From NCBI RefSeq assembly GCF_041714655.1, contig NZ_CP168219.1, positions 2,542,001-2,606,000 of the forward strand: a DNA stretch of 64,000 bases, in the 5' to 3' direction. The notes beneath the pieces are model-generated. The model saw only the letters and a list, made by a program, of their open reading frames with translations, was not told where the DNA came from and ran no database searches. A program made the translations under genes and the position numbers. The stretch's first letter is position 1; each line of letters starts with the position of its first letter. The DNA is from Pseudoroseicyclus_A sp041714655 (GTDB lineage: Bacteria; Pseudomonadota; Alphaproteobacteria; Rhodobacterales; Rhodobacteraceae). This document shows, in pieces, positions 52,376 to 60,462 of the stretch.

Positions 52376-54168
52376 TAGAAATCAGGATCGGGGTCCGGGG
52401 GCGGCGAGGCGGCACCGCCGCGAAGGCGGGCGAGCTGGTCACGCATGTCAGTCGTCAGCCGGATGCCGCGATAGCCGCTCACCGACACCTTTGAGTATTC
52501 GAAACTGGAGCCCCCACCGGGCGGGCGCCATCGGCCGGCCCTGTCCTTCAGCCCGTTCTCGATAGTGCGGGGCTTCCACTGTGTCGTGCCGTTGGCCTCG
52601 GCCCAGATATTGAAGGCGGCGACCAGGTCTTTCGTGGCCGTCCAATGGCCCACATCGCCGGTCACCTCGCAGCCGTCGGCGAGGAAGTTGCCGAGCGGGT
52701 CGCTCTCTTCCCGGTAGCTCTGCGTGGCATCTGAGACGGTGTCCGGCACTTGGAGCCCGCGCTCCAGAAAGTCGATCAGCCCGTCGATCAGCCAGTTGAG
52801 CATGCCTGATCGCTCGGCCTTCAGCTTGCGACCGAGATCCTGATCGCGCTCTGCTTCGGGGATCTGCACGTCGAAGGGCACAAGCAGCACCCGCCGCCAG
52901 ATGCCGTCATCCGTTCCGCGGATCTCCGGCTTGTGGTTGCCGGAGAGGATCAGCTTGAAGACAGGGCGCACCTCGACGAAGTCGGAATGCAGAGCCCGCA
53001 CGAGGATAGGCTCGCCGCCCGTCAGCTCCTTGATCGTGCCTTCTTTCAGCCGCTCGCCCTGCTCGGGCTCCGAAGCCCGCACCATGCGCGCGCCCATCAA
53101 CGGGATGAGGTCTGGCGTGGCATCTGAGCCGCCGCGCTTCGACTGGCCGGTCAGACTCTCGATCTTCGCCGACGAGGCGTAGTCTCCCATCAGGTCAGCC
53201 ATGGCGTCGACGAGCACCGATTTGCCGTTGGCCCCGTGGCCGTAGAAAAACCATATCCGCTGCATGGGCAAAGCGGTCATGGCAAGGCCGAAGGTGCGCT
53301 GCAGGAACCGGCGGATCACGCTGTCGGGCTGCACCCGCGTCAGGAATCTACCGAAGAGCGAGGAGCTGGCCTGAGGGTCGTACTCGACCTGCATCAGCTT
53401 GGTGAAGCGGTCGGCCTTGTCGTGCGGGGTCAGGGTGACGGATGCGACTGGAGACATACCCTCGTCCTCAACACCGCGCTCGACGGTAAAGCGCAGGGTG
53501 CCATTGAGGCAGTTCACCGCGAGAGGGTCGGCGTCCATTGTCTCGAGCGGACAGGAGAGCAGCACCTCGGCTTCCTTCAAAAGCTTGGTGATGCGGTCCG
53601 AATTGCCGGTTGTCTTCGCGAAGCCGCGCATTTCGCTCTTCAGCTTCGAGAGCCGCGTCTTGGCGCGGATCCCCGTTTCCAGGGTGGCCTCGGCCTTACG
53701 CAGCGCCTCAGCGCGATCTTCGCTCTCTTCCTCGGCGCGCAGGCGCTTGATCTCCTGCTCAGCCGAGGGGATCGCCGCGATAGCCTCATCCTCCCACCGC
53801 TCCAGGGCGATGTGCGGTATCTCTTCAGTGATCCGCGCAGATATGCCTTGCGCAAGCCGGCGGACAACGAGCCCATCGGGATCTTTCGCCCACCGTCGAC
53901 CGTCCCAGGCGTGCCAGCCGACCCGCGGCACGTGCAGCACGTCCTCGCCATGATAGATGCGGAAGCGCCGGGCATTTCCCAGGTCGTTCAAAGGCTCGCG
54001 CGCCGCCCTCTCCGAAGGCGTCAGTCTTTCCTCTGCATCAGCCGAGGGTGGCTCGCCGTTCGGCGGACCATCGTCACCACAGGGGTGCGGGGTCTCGACG
54101 CCATCCATGTCGATATCTTCCGGATCGCCCAGGGCGGCGCGCACTTCGTCCCAGCGGTCGTCGCTCAT
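52375..54168 (-). CDS. phage P4-family primase/helicase (D5-like)
   Basis: This 597-residue protein contains the D5/P4 helicase module: Walker A FFYGHGANGKSVLVDAMADL near residue 310, GARMVRASEPEQGERLKEG, and the DFVEVRPVFKLILSGNHKP sensor region followed by GIWRRVLLVPFDVQIP. The N-terminal half is a linker without clear primase residues. It is probably the replicative SF3 helicase, working with the toprim/zinc-finger primase encoded two genes upstream. The C-terminus has a basic DNA-binding-like region, and the iteron array follows immediately. Confidence 0.9.
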   Translation of the reverse strand: MSDDRWDEVRAALGDPEDIDMDGVETPHPCGDDGPPNGEPPSADAEERLTPSERAAREPLNDLGNARRFRIYHGEDVLHVPRVGWHAWDGRRWAKDPDGLVVRRLAQGISARITEEIPHIALERWEDEAIAAIPSAEQEIKRLRAEEESEDRAEALRKAEATLETGIRAKTRLSKLKSEMRGFAKTTGNSDRITKLLKEAEVLLSCPLETMDADPLAVNCLNGTLRFTVERGVEDEGMSPVASVTLTPHDKADRFTKLMQVEYDPQASSSLFGRFLTRVQPDSVIRRFLQRTFGLAMTALPMQRIWFFYGHGANGKSVLVDAMADLMGDYASSAKIESLTGQSKRGGSDATPDLIPLMGARMVRASEPEQGERLKEGTIKELTGGEPILVRALHSDFVEVRPVFKLILSGNHKPEIRGTDDGIWRRVLLVPFDVQIPEAERDQDLGRKLKAERSGMLNWLIDGLIDFLERGLQVPDTVSDATQSYREESDPLGNFLADGCEVTGDVGHWTATKDLVAAFNIWAEANGTTQWKPRTIENGLKDRAGRWRPPGGGSSFEYSKVSVSGYRGIRLTTDMRDQLARLRGGAASPPPDPDPDF

Positions 54169-54404
54169 GCTGCCGACCTTGTTCCAGCGCGCGCCAATCG
54201 GCGAGCAATGCGTGCAAGATCCATGGCGACGGTCGCGTACACCCCTCGGGGGTGCTTCGCGGCCAGGCTCTCGAAATGGGCACGCGCGAGGTCGAGCCGT
54301 TCGACGGGGTGCTCTTCGGTCCAGAGACCAAAGTTGAGGAGCAGCGTTGTCCTGTCGCCGCTCAGTGAGGCGCCGTAGGCATTCTTCGTTCGGGTCTTTT
54401 TCAT
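54165..54404 (-). CDS. small phage protein between helicase and primase genes (79 aa)
   Basis: The product (MKKTRTKNAYGASLSGDRTT) has a C-terminal helical part (RLDLARAHFESLAAKHPRGV, MDLARIARRLARA). It is joined to both neighbours by 4-nt ATGA overlaps, indicating real translation within the replication operon. No family is recognised. Confidence 0.6.
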   Translation of the reverse strand: MKKTRTKNAYGASLSGDRTTLLLNFGLWTEEHPVERLDLARAHFESLAAKHPRGVYATVAMDLARIARRLARAGTRSAA

Positions 54405-55552
54405 GCTGCCCCCTCCATCACGATGTCATTGAGGTCCCTGCCCTCGCCGGCGTGCACGATCGAAATGCGCTCGAGCATCGGGTTGCGTGCCCGAGCTCGC
54501 CGGAGGCCGGCCATGAGCTGGGCGCGCGTCAGGCGGGGCTCGGAATCGCCATCCTGGATGAAGACCAGCCAGCGCACCCACGGCGGCGGCAGGAAGCCAT
54601 CGACATCCTCGCCGTCGAGATCGGGGATCCCGCGATAGAGCATGCCCTTGCGGCGTGTGATGCGCCGGCCAGCCATATTGGTCAGGTCAACGCCGGCCCA
54701 GTGGGCTGCAGCCTGAAAGGTGCCTGCCTCGAGGGCGGTGGCGGTCGTCTCGATCCCTTCCCCCATCACCAGCGTGTCGAAGCCGCGGGCGTTGGGATGC
54801 GTCAGTCGGATCGCGCCGGCCTTCTTGTGGCCCCAGCTCTTCTTGGCAGACAGCACCTGTCGGTCAGGATCTCTGATCGTGGGATCGACGATCCGCGCCT
54901 TGCCCTTCGGGCGCGAGAGATCGAGCCACGTCCGATGGATGGCGCCGAGTGAGCCGTCGGGCTGCGCGATGGCGGCGAGCATCACCGGGCCCTCATGGAT
55001 CGTCCGGGCATCCCGCCCCTGCCCGACCAGATAGGGCAACGAGGGGGCGAAGCGCAGGCAGGGCGGGGGTGCGGCAGCCATCGAGGCCAGACCACGGCAA
55101 GCCAGATAGTCGGCGACCGCCGACCCCTTCGCCGGCTTGCCGGCCGCCCACATCTCGCGGGCCATGGCAACGGCTTCGGCGCGGCGCCGGGCGGCCTCCT
55201 CTTCGCGCTCGCGCTTCGCCTGGGCGCGCTCACGAGCACGACGCTCTGCGACTTCGGGCGAGAGCTCGACCTCGGCCGAGCCCACGAGCCATGCGATGGC
55301 GGCCGGCAGATCGCAGCTCAGCACCAGCCGCACGAGCGCGATCCCGTCGCCGCCATCAGGGGTGCAGTGCCGGCAGAGCCAGACGTCTTTCGCGACGTTG
55401 AGCGCGAAGCGATCCGTGCCGCCACATGCCGGGCATGGCCCGACCCGCTCAGCGCCGGACTTGTGAAGCCCTTCCAGCGCCAGGCGCTCGGCGATCTCCG
55501 CGATCGAGAGCCCTCGGGCGGCTTCGAGCTGTGCATCGGTGACACGCGACAT
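54401..55552 (-). CDS. phage primase with CHC2-type zinc finger and toprim domain
   Basis: This 383-residue protein has an N-terminal zinc ribbon (CPACGGTDRFALNVAKDVWL, then CRHC), a charged coiled linker (RRARERAQAKREREEEAARR), and a toprim-like region with TLVMGEGIETTATAL and WLVFIQDGDSEPRLTRAQLM. It should synthesise RNA primers for phage replication, complementing the SF3 helicase. The start is ATG 55552 (MSRVTDAQLEAARGLS); in-frame sequence extends further upstream but covers the neighbouring gene. Confidence 0.87.
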   Translation of the reverse strand: MSRVTDAQLEAARGLSIAEIAERLALEGLHKSGAERVGPCPACGGTDRFALNVAKDVWLCRHCTPDGGDGIALVRLVLSCDLPAAIAWLVGSAEVELSPEVAERRARERAQAKREREEEAARRRAEAVAMAREMWAAGKPAKGSAVADYLACRGLASMAAAPPPCLRFAPSLPYLVGQGRDARTIHEGPVMLAAIAQPDGSLGAIHRTWLDLSRPKGKARIVDPTIRDPDRQVLSAKKSWGHKKAGAIRLTHPNARGFDTLVMGEGIETTATALEAGTFQAAAHWAGVDLTNMAGRRITRRKGMLYRGIPDLDGEDVDGFLPPPWVRWLVFIQDGDSEPRLTRAQLMAGLRRARARNPMLERISIVHAGEGRDLNDIVMEGAA

Positions 55553-55878
55553 CAGCCCCCCTCGCCCGGCCAGCCGAGCGCGCGAAGCTGGTCCTCTGAC
55601 CGCTCGGAGAAGAACTTCGCCAAAGCGCCGGCCGTATGCAGCGCCCGGAGCCCAGCCTTGCCTTCGCGGGCGAGCCGCAGAGCGGCGGCGACGTGGTAGG
55701 GCGGCGCGCCATTGCGCACGGCCTCGTTGTCGGCGAGCCAGACGAGGCGATCCATGACCAGACCGGCGGCATCGGAGTGCATCCGCTCGAGCATCAGCCA
55801 CGCGAGCACGGTGGAGACCACGGCCCGGTCAAACGCCGCGGCGTCTTCGATGACGAAGGGGCGGACGCGCTCAGTCAA
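55552..55878 (-). CDS. small phage protein with TTG start (108 aa)
   Basis: A TTG at 55878 (product M-TERVRPFVIEDAAAFDRAV) follows a GAAAGGA site with 8-nt spacing and overlaps the stop of the upstream gene, so it is preferred over an ATG at 55929. The mostly helical product (VSTVLAWLMLERMHSDAAGL, HVAAALRLAREGKAGLRAL) has no recognised family. It belongs to the leftward replication operon. Confidence 0.55.
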   Translation of the reverse strand: MTERVRPFVIEDAAAFDRAVVSTVLAWLMLERMHSDAAGLVMDRLVWLADNEAVRNGAPPYHVAAALRLAREGKAGLRALHTAGALAKFFSERSEDQLRALGWPGEGG

Positions 55879-56305
55879 GGCCGCAGTCCTTTCTGGACTG
55901 CCAGCTATCCGGCAGGCGCTCGAGGACATCCTCTGCGCGCCGACCGGAGGCTGCGGCCTCCGGGGTCAGCGCATCCAGCAACGCCTCGCCGGAGGCCGAC
56001 AGGGCGGAGAGGATCGCATCACGGAAGGCCTCTGCGGCGAGGATGTCGGCATGGCCTTCCGGATGAAGGGCGCGCGCGAAGAGGACCAATTCCGATGCCT
56101 CTGCCGGGCGCAGAAGACCCGCCTTCGCCTTGAGGGCGAGCGAGGTCGCCTTGAGCCCGAAGGCGATCGAGGGATTGAAGCCCGGATGGCCATCGTTGCG
56201 ACGATGGTCGGCGCCACCGATGATCCGCTCCGGTGCCGGGCGCGGTGGTTCGGGCGGGGGCTCTCCCGGCCAACCTTTCGCCTTGGGGGCGACGCGTTGG
56301 GTCAT
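55871..56305 (-). CDS. phage hypothetical protein (144 aa)
   Basis: Proline-rich N-terminus (GEPPPEPPRPAPERIIGG) and an Ala-rich helical remainder (LFARALHPEGHADILAAEAF, LSALSASGEALLDALTPEAA). No family is recognised. It shares overlapping stop/start codons with both neighbours in the leftward early operon. Confidence 0.55.
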   Translation of the reverse strand: MTQRVAPKAKGWPGEPPPEPPRPAPERIIGGADHRRNDGHPGFNPSIAFGLKATSLALKAKAGLLRPAEASELVLFARALHPEGHADILAAEAFRDAILSALSASGEALLDALTPEAAASGRRAEDVLERLPDSWQSRKDCGLD

Positions 56306-56763
56306 CAGGCCTCCCCCTCTGCCTGGAGGTCGCCGATCGCCGCGGCGACAGCGTCCCGCAGGTCGATCAGCTCCTTGAGCTGGAGCGCCGCGTCACCGCC
56401 CTCGAGAAGGGCGACACTCGCCTCGCCGTGCTCCTTGATCAGTCGGGTCGCATGCTGGATCCCGGAAAGTCCGGGCGCCGAGGAGGTGACCTGGCCGAGC
56501 TCGCACACAAGGTCGGTCACCGCCGTCGATCCGGTGAGCGCCTGCAGAGCGAGCATGTCGTCGATCGTCCAGCGGCGGGTGCCGTGCATCTTCCGCGACA
56601 GGTCGCCGGCATCCCAGACAGCGGCGCTGCCGGTCTCGCTCCAGTAATCCGCCATCATCTTGGCAGCGGCATCCTGTTTGCCGAGGCGAAGCACGAGGCC
56701 GCGCAAGAGGGCGTGGATGGACTGGCGCGGGTCAGGCACGAGCAACCTCATTGGTTTGGTCAT
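56305..56763 (-). CDS. phage regulatory CII/CP76-like protein (152 aa)
   Basis: An all-helical protein whose central segment GDLSRKMHGTRRWTIDDMLA and ALQALTGSTAVTDLVCELG resembles the Phage_CP76/CII-type regulatory family, which controls lysogeny or early transcription. The C-terminus is a helix (LKELIDLRDAVAAAIGDLQA). It is the first gene of the leftward early operon after the intergenic region. The family call is tentative. Confidence 0.5.
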   Translation of the reverse strand: MTKPMRLLVPDPRQSIHALLRGLVLRLGKQDAAAKMMADYWSETGSAAVWDAGDLSRKMHGTRRWTIDDMLALQALTGSTAVTDLVCELGQVTSSAPGLSGIQHATRLIKEHGEASVALLEGGDAALQLKELIDLRDAVAAAIGDLQAEGEA

Positions 56764-57092
56764 TGACCGGGGATGGGCGATGAAGGGGCCATGAGAGGAG
56801 CGCCCGAGAAATGGGGCCCGCCGGGGCCGAGCCTCCGGCGGGCGTTGCCGCGGTCAGGGTCTTGGTGCCTGTCGGCCAGCTGCCGCGGTTCTTGGGGCCC
56901 GCTGCGGGAGGAGGTGCAGCGGGCCCGCCTGCCCTCGCCGGGAGGAGGATGGCGGAGCAGGATCGGGAAAGGGGGGGTGAGAGACGGGAGGCAGCCCGTC
57001 GGGGGCGAGCGCCGAGCGAGGAGGTTCGCAAATCCGTGGGCCCGGGGCATGCTGCGGGCGCGCGCAAGGCGCCAGACATGAGGGAGACAGAC
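56764..57092. other. 329-nt GC-rich region between divergent phage early genes
   Basis: The region separates the CII-like gene (leftward) from a small rightward gene. Open frames cross it, including one starting at ATG 56949 directly behind GGGAGGAGG in frame with the gene at 57093, but the predicted residues are low-complexity Arg/Gly/Glu, so I treat it as mostly untranslated regulatory sequence. No clear promoter was recognised. Confidence 0.4.
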
Positions 57093-57380
57093 ATGCAGGA
57101 TGACCGGTTTCTGGTCGGCCCCGACGGCCTCCTGCGGCGAGAGAGCGGCGCCGTTGCGACCGAATTTGCTGACGGCGTAGTCTGCGGCATTCTCGAATAT
57201 GAGGAAGGCTCATTCATTGTGCTGCGCCTCTTTGAAAGAGGGACCGCAGCCAGCGGCGAATACGTGAACGCGGCCGACGCTCATCAGCTGGTTCTGAGTG
57301 AAGACAGCGCACGCCAGTTGGCGCGCCTGCTGATAGATCGCGCAGACGAGCTTCACGGTGTCGGCCATCCTCGTCATTAG
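57093..57380 (+). CDS. small phage protein in the immunity region (95 aa)
   Basis: Begins MQDDRFLVGPDGLLRRESGA behind a GGGAGA site; the body is beta-rich (GVVCGILEYEEGSFIVLRLF) with a C-terminal helix (SARQLARLLIDRADELHGV). No family is recognised. It reads rightward between two leftward genes, convergent with the Cro-like gene; genes in this position are often lysogenic-conversion or superinfection functions, which is only speculation here. Confidence 0.6.
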   Translation: MQDDRFLVGPDGLLRRESGAVATEFADGVVCGILEYEEGSFIVLRLFERGTAASGEYVNAADAHQLVLSEDSARQLARLLIDRADELHGVGHPRH

Positions 57381-57443
57381 GCCCGCTGATGGTGATGCTG
57401 CGAACACTGGGCATGACCGATTGCCCATCATCAGATCCGGGTT

Positions 57444-57707
57444 TCATGACGCGACCTCGTTGGCCGGCATGTAGTCGCGCGGGCGGCCGCTGGAGGGCGC
57501 GGCTCCCCCGGCGGAAGCATCGTTGCGCCAGGAATTGGCGGGGACGGCGCCGGCTGTCGCGTCTTCGATCCGAATAGCCAGATCCAGGCTCGGCAGCGAA
57601 GTCCCGGCGGAGAGTCTGGAAATAGTCGCTTGCGTCGTACCGCAGCGCTCCGCGAATGGAGTCTGACGGATGCAGTTCGCGGCCAGGTACTGAGCAAGTG
57701 CGTTCAT
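57444..57707 (-). CDS. Cro/YdaS-like phage HTH regulator (87 aa)
   Basis: The N-terminus (MNALAQYLAANCIRQTPFAE, RCGTTQATISRLSAGTSLPS) is a YdaS/Cro-type helix-turn-helix; the C-terminal half is low-complexity. A TTGACA-17-CATACA promoter read on the minus strand (57716-57744) overlaps the 19-bp operator and would start transcription only a few nt before the ATG, so the mRNA is probably leaderless. It is the counter-regulator to the CI-like gene at 57803. Confidence 0.75.
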   Translation of the reverse strand: MNALAQYLAANCIRQTPFAERCGTTQATISRLSAGTSLPSLDLAIRIEDATAGAVPANSWRNDASAGGAAPSSGRPRDYMPANEVAS

Positions 57708-57715
57708 GGGCGCTA

Positions 57716-57744
57716 TGTATGCGCTACAGGTATATACGTGTCAA
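57716..57744 (-). promoter_or_regulatory. leftward early promoter with operator copy O1
   Basis: On the minus strand: -35 TTGACA (57744-57739), 17-nt spacer, -10 CATACA (57721-57716). The spacer contains the 19-bp operator TATATACCTGTAGCGCATA (57736-57718), identical to the copy at 58298-58316. Confidence 0.7.
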
Positions 57745-57802
57745 GTATCTACATGCGCACAGCGAATTTGATGGAGACGCAGCATCCTGCGATTGTCTGA
57801 CC

Positions 57803-58105
57803 ATGAGCAATATCGCCAACATCAGAAAGCTGAGAGGCCTAAAGCAGGCCGATCTCGCCGATCTTGTTGGCGTCACGCAGCCGCATATCTCCCGGATAGA
57901 AGGAGGAGACGACGGCATTCCGCTGCGGCTCTACCGGGATATCGCGACAGCGCTTGGCGTTGAGCTAGCGGACCTCTTCACAGAGGAACGCTCGACCACC
58001 GAGCGCCTCTTGCTCGATGCATTCAGGCGTCTCCCGAAGGATATGCAGGCTTCTTGGGGCGCGATGGCGCAAGCGGTTGTAGACCAGAATTCTCCAAAAA
58101 CTTGA
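57803..58105 (+). CDS. CI-like XRE-family phage repressor (100 aa)
   Basis: The product (MSNIANIRKLRGLKQADLAD) carries a classic XRE HTH: LKQADLADLVGVTQPHISRI with EGGDDGIPLRLYRDIATALG following. It lacks a peptidase/dimerisation domain, so it is shorter than lambda CI. It is flanked by operator copies at 57718-57736 and at 58298-58350 and so probably represses both the leftward Cro promoter and the rightward early promoter. No clear Shine-Dalgarno precedes ATG 57803. Confidence 0.82.
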   Translation: MSNIANIRKLRGLKQADLADLVGVTQPHISRIEGGDDGIPLRLYRDIATALGVELADLFTEERSTTERLLLDAFRRLPKDMQASWGAMAQAVVDQNSPKT

Positions 58106-58169
58106 GAAACTGCGCCATTTGCGAAGGGGTAAACGCCGCAATCGTCTCCTCAAATTGCCTCTCGGTCAT
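58023..58169 (-). CDS. possible small antisense phage ORF (48 aa)
   Basis: The frame MTERQFEETIAAFTPSQMAQ continues FLKFLENSGLQ and has protein-like character on the minus strand, overlapping the 3' end of the CI-like gene by 83 nt. The nearest purine-rich site (GGAGG) is too far upstream. It may be a real small regulator or a chance frame. Confidence 0.25.
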   Translation of the reverse strand: MTERQFEETIAAFTPSQMAQFLKFLENSGLQPLAPSRPKKPAYPSGDA

Positions 58170-58297
58170 CAAGCGATTCTCAACCTCCATTGAGAGAACA
58201 TAACGGGAACACTTTTCCACGTCACCCGGCTCTGAGCTAGCCGAGCGCCTGGCGGATTCCGGTTTGAACCTGAACACAGACTTCAGAACCAGCGCAC

Positions 58298-58352
58298 TAT
58301 ATACCTGTAGCGCATATGCATACTTGACACGTATATACCTGAAGCGCATAAG
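58298..58352 (+). promoter_or_regulatory. rightward early promoter with operators O2 and O3
   Basis: Operator copies TATATACCTGTAGCGCATA at 58298-58316 (O2) and the one-mismatch TATATACCTGAAGCGCATA at 58332-58350 (O3) are 34 bp apart. A promoter TTGACA (58324-58329), 17-nt spacer, CATAAG (58347-58352) overlaps O3 and would drive the rightward early operon from 58385. Confidence 0.7.
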
Positions 58353-58384
58353 TGGCTTCCATCGCTCACCCGATGGAGGCCCCG

Positions 58385-58567
58385 ATGCAGCTCCCTCTCA
58401 CCGAACCACGCGCGCTCTCCGACGCCGCGCAGATCCTCGATAATCTCGAGGTTTATGCCGAACGGCCGTCCCTGATCGAGCTGGCCCGGCTCGTCGCCAG
58501 GTCGCGCGAGGGTCTCGCCCTGCGCCAGGCTCACCGCGAACCTCAGGCCGGAAGTGGCACGCCGTGA
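58385..58567 (+). CDS. small phage early protein (60 aa)
   Basis: Begins MQLPLTEPRALSDAAQILDN behind GGAGG; mostly helical (LEVYAERPSLIELARLVARS). It is the first gene behind the rightward early promoter. No family is recognised. Two ATGs 12 and 33 nt upstream are alternative starts, less well placed relative to GGAGG. Confidence 0.6.
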   Translation: MQLPLTEPRALSDAAQILDNLEVYAERPSLIELARLVARSREGLALRQAHREPQAGSGTP

Positions 58568-58710
58568 AGGGCCGCCCGCTCCACGACCCGCGCCCCGTGA
58601 TCGTCGTGTACGTCCCGGTGAGCACCACCGACCTCGTGGGCATACGCTGGATGCCTGTCACCCTTCCCGCGCCGCCGTGGCCGTTCGAGCCGCCGAAGGT
58701 GCCCGCATGA
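58564..58710 (+). CDS. very small phage early protein with GTG start (48 aa)
   Basis: A GTG overlapping the preceding stop (GTGA) opens a frame beginning M-KGRPLHDPRPVIVVYVPVS and ending in a Pro-rich tail (LPAPPWPFEPPKVPA); its stop overlaps the next ATG (ATGA). The double overlap supports translation. No family is recognised. Confidence 0.5.
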   Translation: MKGRPLHDPRPVIVVYVPVSTTDLVGIRWMPVTLPAPPWPFEPPKVPA

Positions 58711-59432
58711 CCGCCCTTCCTGTCGAACCGTCGCACCTCGCCCACAACCGGGCCTTCGCGGTCGACTGCCTGACGGGGGCAGAGGATCGGGCGAGCACCA
58801 TGGTGCGCCTGACCATCTGCAACGGCGGCGCGATCACCCCTGCCTGCGATGGCTGGGGGCCGCACCAATGGGAGATTTCCCTTTTCGGCGTGATGGGCAT
58901 CGGTCCGGACCAAGACGCCGCCGTCGCCAACTGGATCAAATGCGCCGCCCGCGCCATCCCCCCGACTTCGGAGCCGCCGCCCATGCCTGACGACAGTACC
59001 CTGCGCACGATCTGCGACCGCTTGGACGCGGCGAGACCGCTGGCGATGATCGATATCCTCCGGCAGGAGATCGAAGCCCGCGAGAGCACCTTTCAGGATC
59101 CGGCTGGCGATGCCATGCCCGCGGGGGTTCGGGCCTTCGTCGAGGTCCACCTCCTGGGCATCACCGGCCATGGCTGCACCCCGCGCGAAGCTGCGGAGCA
59201 CTGGCGCTGCCGGGCCCGGACGGAGCTCGGCGGCTATGCCGCCCCCGCCGCCCCGGGCGACCTGGCGCGCCTGCGTGCGCAGTTGAGGTGGCTCGCTCGC
59301 ACCCCCATCGTTTCGCTGAGGCAGGACGACGCCCGGCTGGCCTGGGCGCGGTTGGTGCTCGCGATCAGCTCCGACGCCGCCCTGCATGACCGGGCGCGGC
59401 GCGTCTTCCAGCAGCTCGGGGAGGCGGCATGA
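58707..59432 (+). CDS. phage early protein of unknown function (241 aa)
   Basis: The start is ATG 58707 (MTALPVEPSHLAHNRAFAVD). Segments include TICNGGAITPACDGWGPHQW and WEISLFGVMGIGPDQDAAVA in the first 75 residues, and a helical C-terminal half ending RARRVFQQLGEAA that looks like a separate domain. No family is recognised. It is joined to both neighbours by 4-nt overlaps. Confidence 0.6.
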   Translation: MTALPVEPSHLAHNRAFAVDCLTGAEDRASTMVRLTICNGGAITPACDGWGPHQWEISLFGVMGIGPDQDAAVANWIKCAARAIPPTSEPPPMPDDSTLRTICDRLDAARPLAMIDILRQEIEARESTFQDPAGDAMPAGVRAFVEVHLLGITGHGCTPREAAEHWRCRARTELGGYAAPAAPGDLARLRAQLRWLARTPIVSLRQDDARLAWARLVLAISSDAALHDRARRVFQQLGEAA

Positions 59433-59689
59433 TGCCCCGCAACCACCTCCAACCTCCCCCGCAGAAGCGAACCGGCGGCGCGACCGATGACGAAATGGGA
59501 ATCTGCCAGTGCTCTACGCCGGAGATCTGCGGTCGCTTGGGCTGCCGTTTCGAAGCTGAGAAATCGCGCGGCCGCTTGGCGGCGGGCTATTGGATCGCAT
59601 GGGCGGTTCCAGTCGGCCTCGTGACGCTGGCCGGCATTTTGCCGTTCCTTCGGGCCGTCCTTCGGGCCGTCCTCGGAGGCGAGGGATGA
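59429..59689 (+). CDS. small phage membrane protein (86 aa)
   Basis: An N-terminal Cys-rich segment (GICQCSTPEICGRLGCRF) is followed by one TM helix (YWIAWAVPVGLVTLAGILPF). The ATG at 59429 overlaps the preceding stop and its own stop overlaps the next start. No family is recognised. Confidence 0.55.
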   Translation: MMPRNHLQPPPQKRTGGATDDEMGICQCSTPEICGRLGCRFEAEKSRGRLAAGYWIAWAVPVGLVTLAGILPFLRAVLRAVLGGEG

Positions 59690-60462
59690 CCCCCGACGGC
59701 ACCGCCCTCCGCATCCTCATTGGCTGCGAGACGAGCGGCATCGCTCGCCGGGCTTTCTCCGCGCTCGGGCACGACGTTTGGTCGTGCGACCTCGAGTCGG
59801 CCGAGGACGGCAGCAACCGGCACATCCGCTGCGACATCCGCGACGGTATCCTCGGCTGGGGCTGGGACCTGCTCGCGGTCATGCATCCGCCGTGCACGCG
59901 CCTTTGCCGCTCCGGGCGCCGTTGGATGAGCGGACCGGGCAAATGGACGCCGCCCCGCCAGCTCCCCGCGGGTCGCAGCTGGGACGACATGCGCGCCGAA
60001 TTCGAGGAGGGCATCAGCGTCTTCACTGCGTGCTGGGAATCGCCCATCAACCGCGTGGCCATCGAGAACCCCGAGATGAACGACCTCGCCCGCGACCGTA
60101 TGCCGGCCGACCTGCCGCGTGCCCAGATGGTCCAGCCGTTCTGGTTTGGCGAACCCGCCTACAAGGCGACGGGCTGGTATCTCCGAGGGCTTCCCGAACT
60201 CGTCGAGACGGATCGCCTGCCCGAGCCGGCGCGCGACAGCGACGAATGGCGGCGATGGAGCGCCGTGCACCGGATGCCGCCCGGCCCGGATCGGACGCGC
60301 CTGCGCAGCCGGTCATACCCGGGGATGATGTGCGCGGCGGCGGAGCAATGGGGAGGTTGGGTCGTGCCGGAGATGGAGGCGGCGCGTGCCCTTTCCAGAA
60401 TTCAGCCTTGCTCAGGCACACATATGAGGAGCGGAACCAATGCCCTCAGCAACCCCGTCTAA
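59686..60462 (+). CDS. phage DNA methyltransferase-like protein (258 aa)
   Basis: The N-terminus LRILIGCETSGIARRAFSAL, then GHDVWSCDLESAED, resembles SAM-binding motif I and II of cytosine-C5 methyltransferases, and AVMHPPCTRLCRSGRRWMS has a PC motif like the C5 catalytic loop. Later motifs (ENP in AIENPEMNDL) also fit. This compact form is common in phages, often annotated only as a DNA methylase-like protein; modification of phage DNA against host restriction is plausible but unproved. Confidence 0.65.
   Translation: MTPDGTALRILIGCETSGIARRAFSALGHDVWSCDLESAEDGSNRHIRCDIRDGILGWGWDLLAVMHPPCTRLCRSGRRWMSGPGKWTPPRQLPAGRSWDDMRAEFEEGISVFTACWESPINRVAIENPEMNDLARDRMPADLPRAQMVQPFWFGEPAYKATGWYLRGLPELVETDRLPEPARDSDEWRRWSAVHRMPPGPDRTRLRSRSYPGMMCAAAEQWGGWVVPEMEAARALSRIQPCSGTHMRSGTNALSNPV

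Noticed and set aside
56811..57092. Upstream extension of the small rightward gene at 57093
   Set aside because: The added residues are Arg/Gly/Pro-rich low complexity, and a well-placed GGGAGA site supports the start at 57093.
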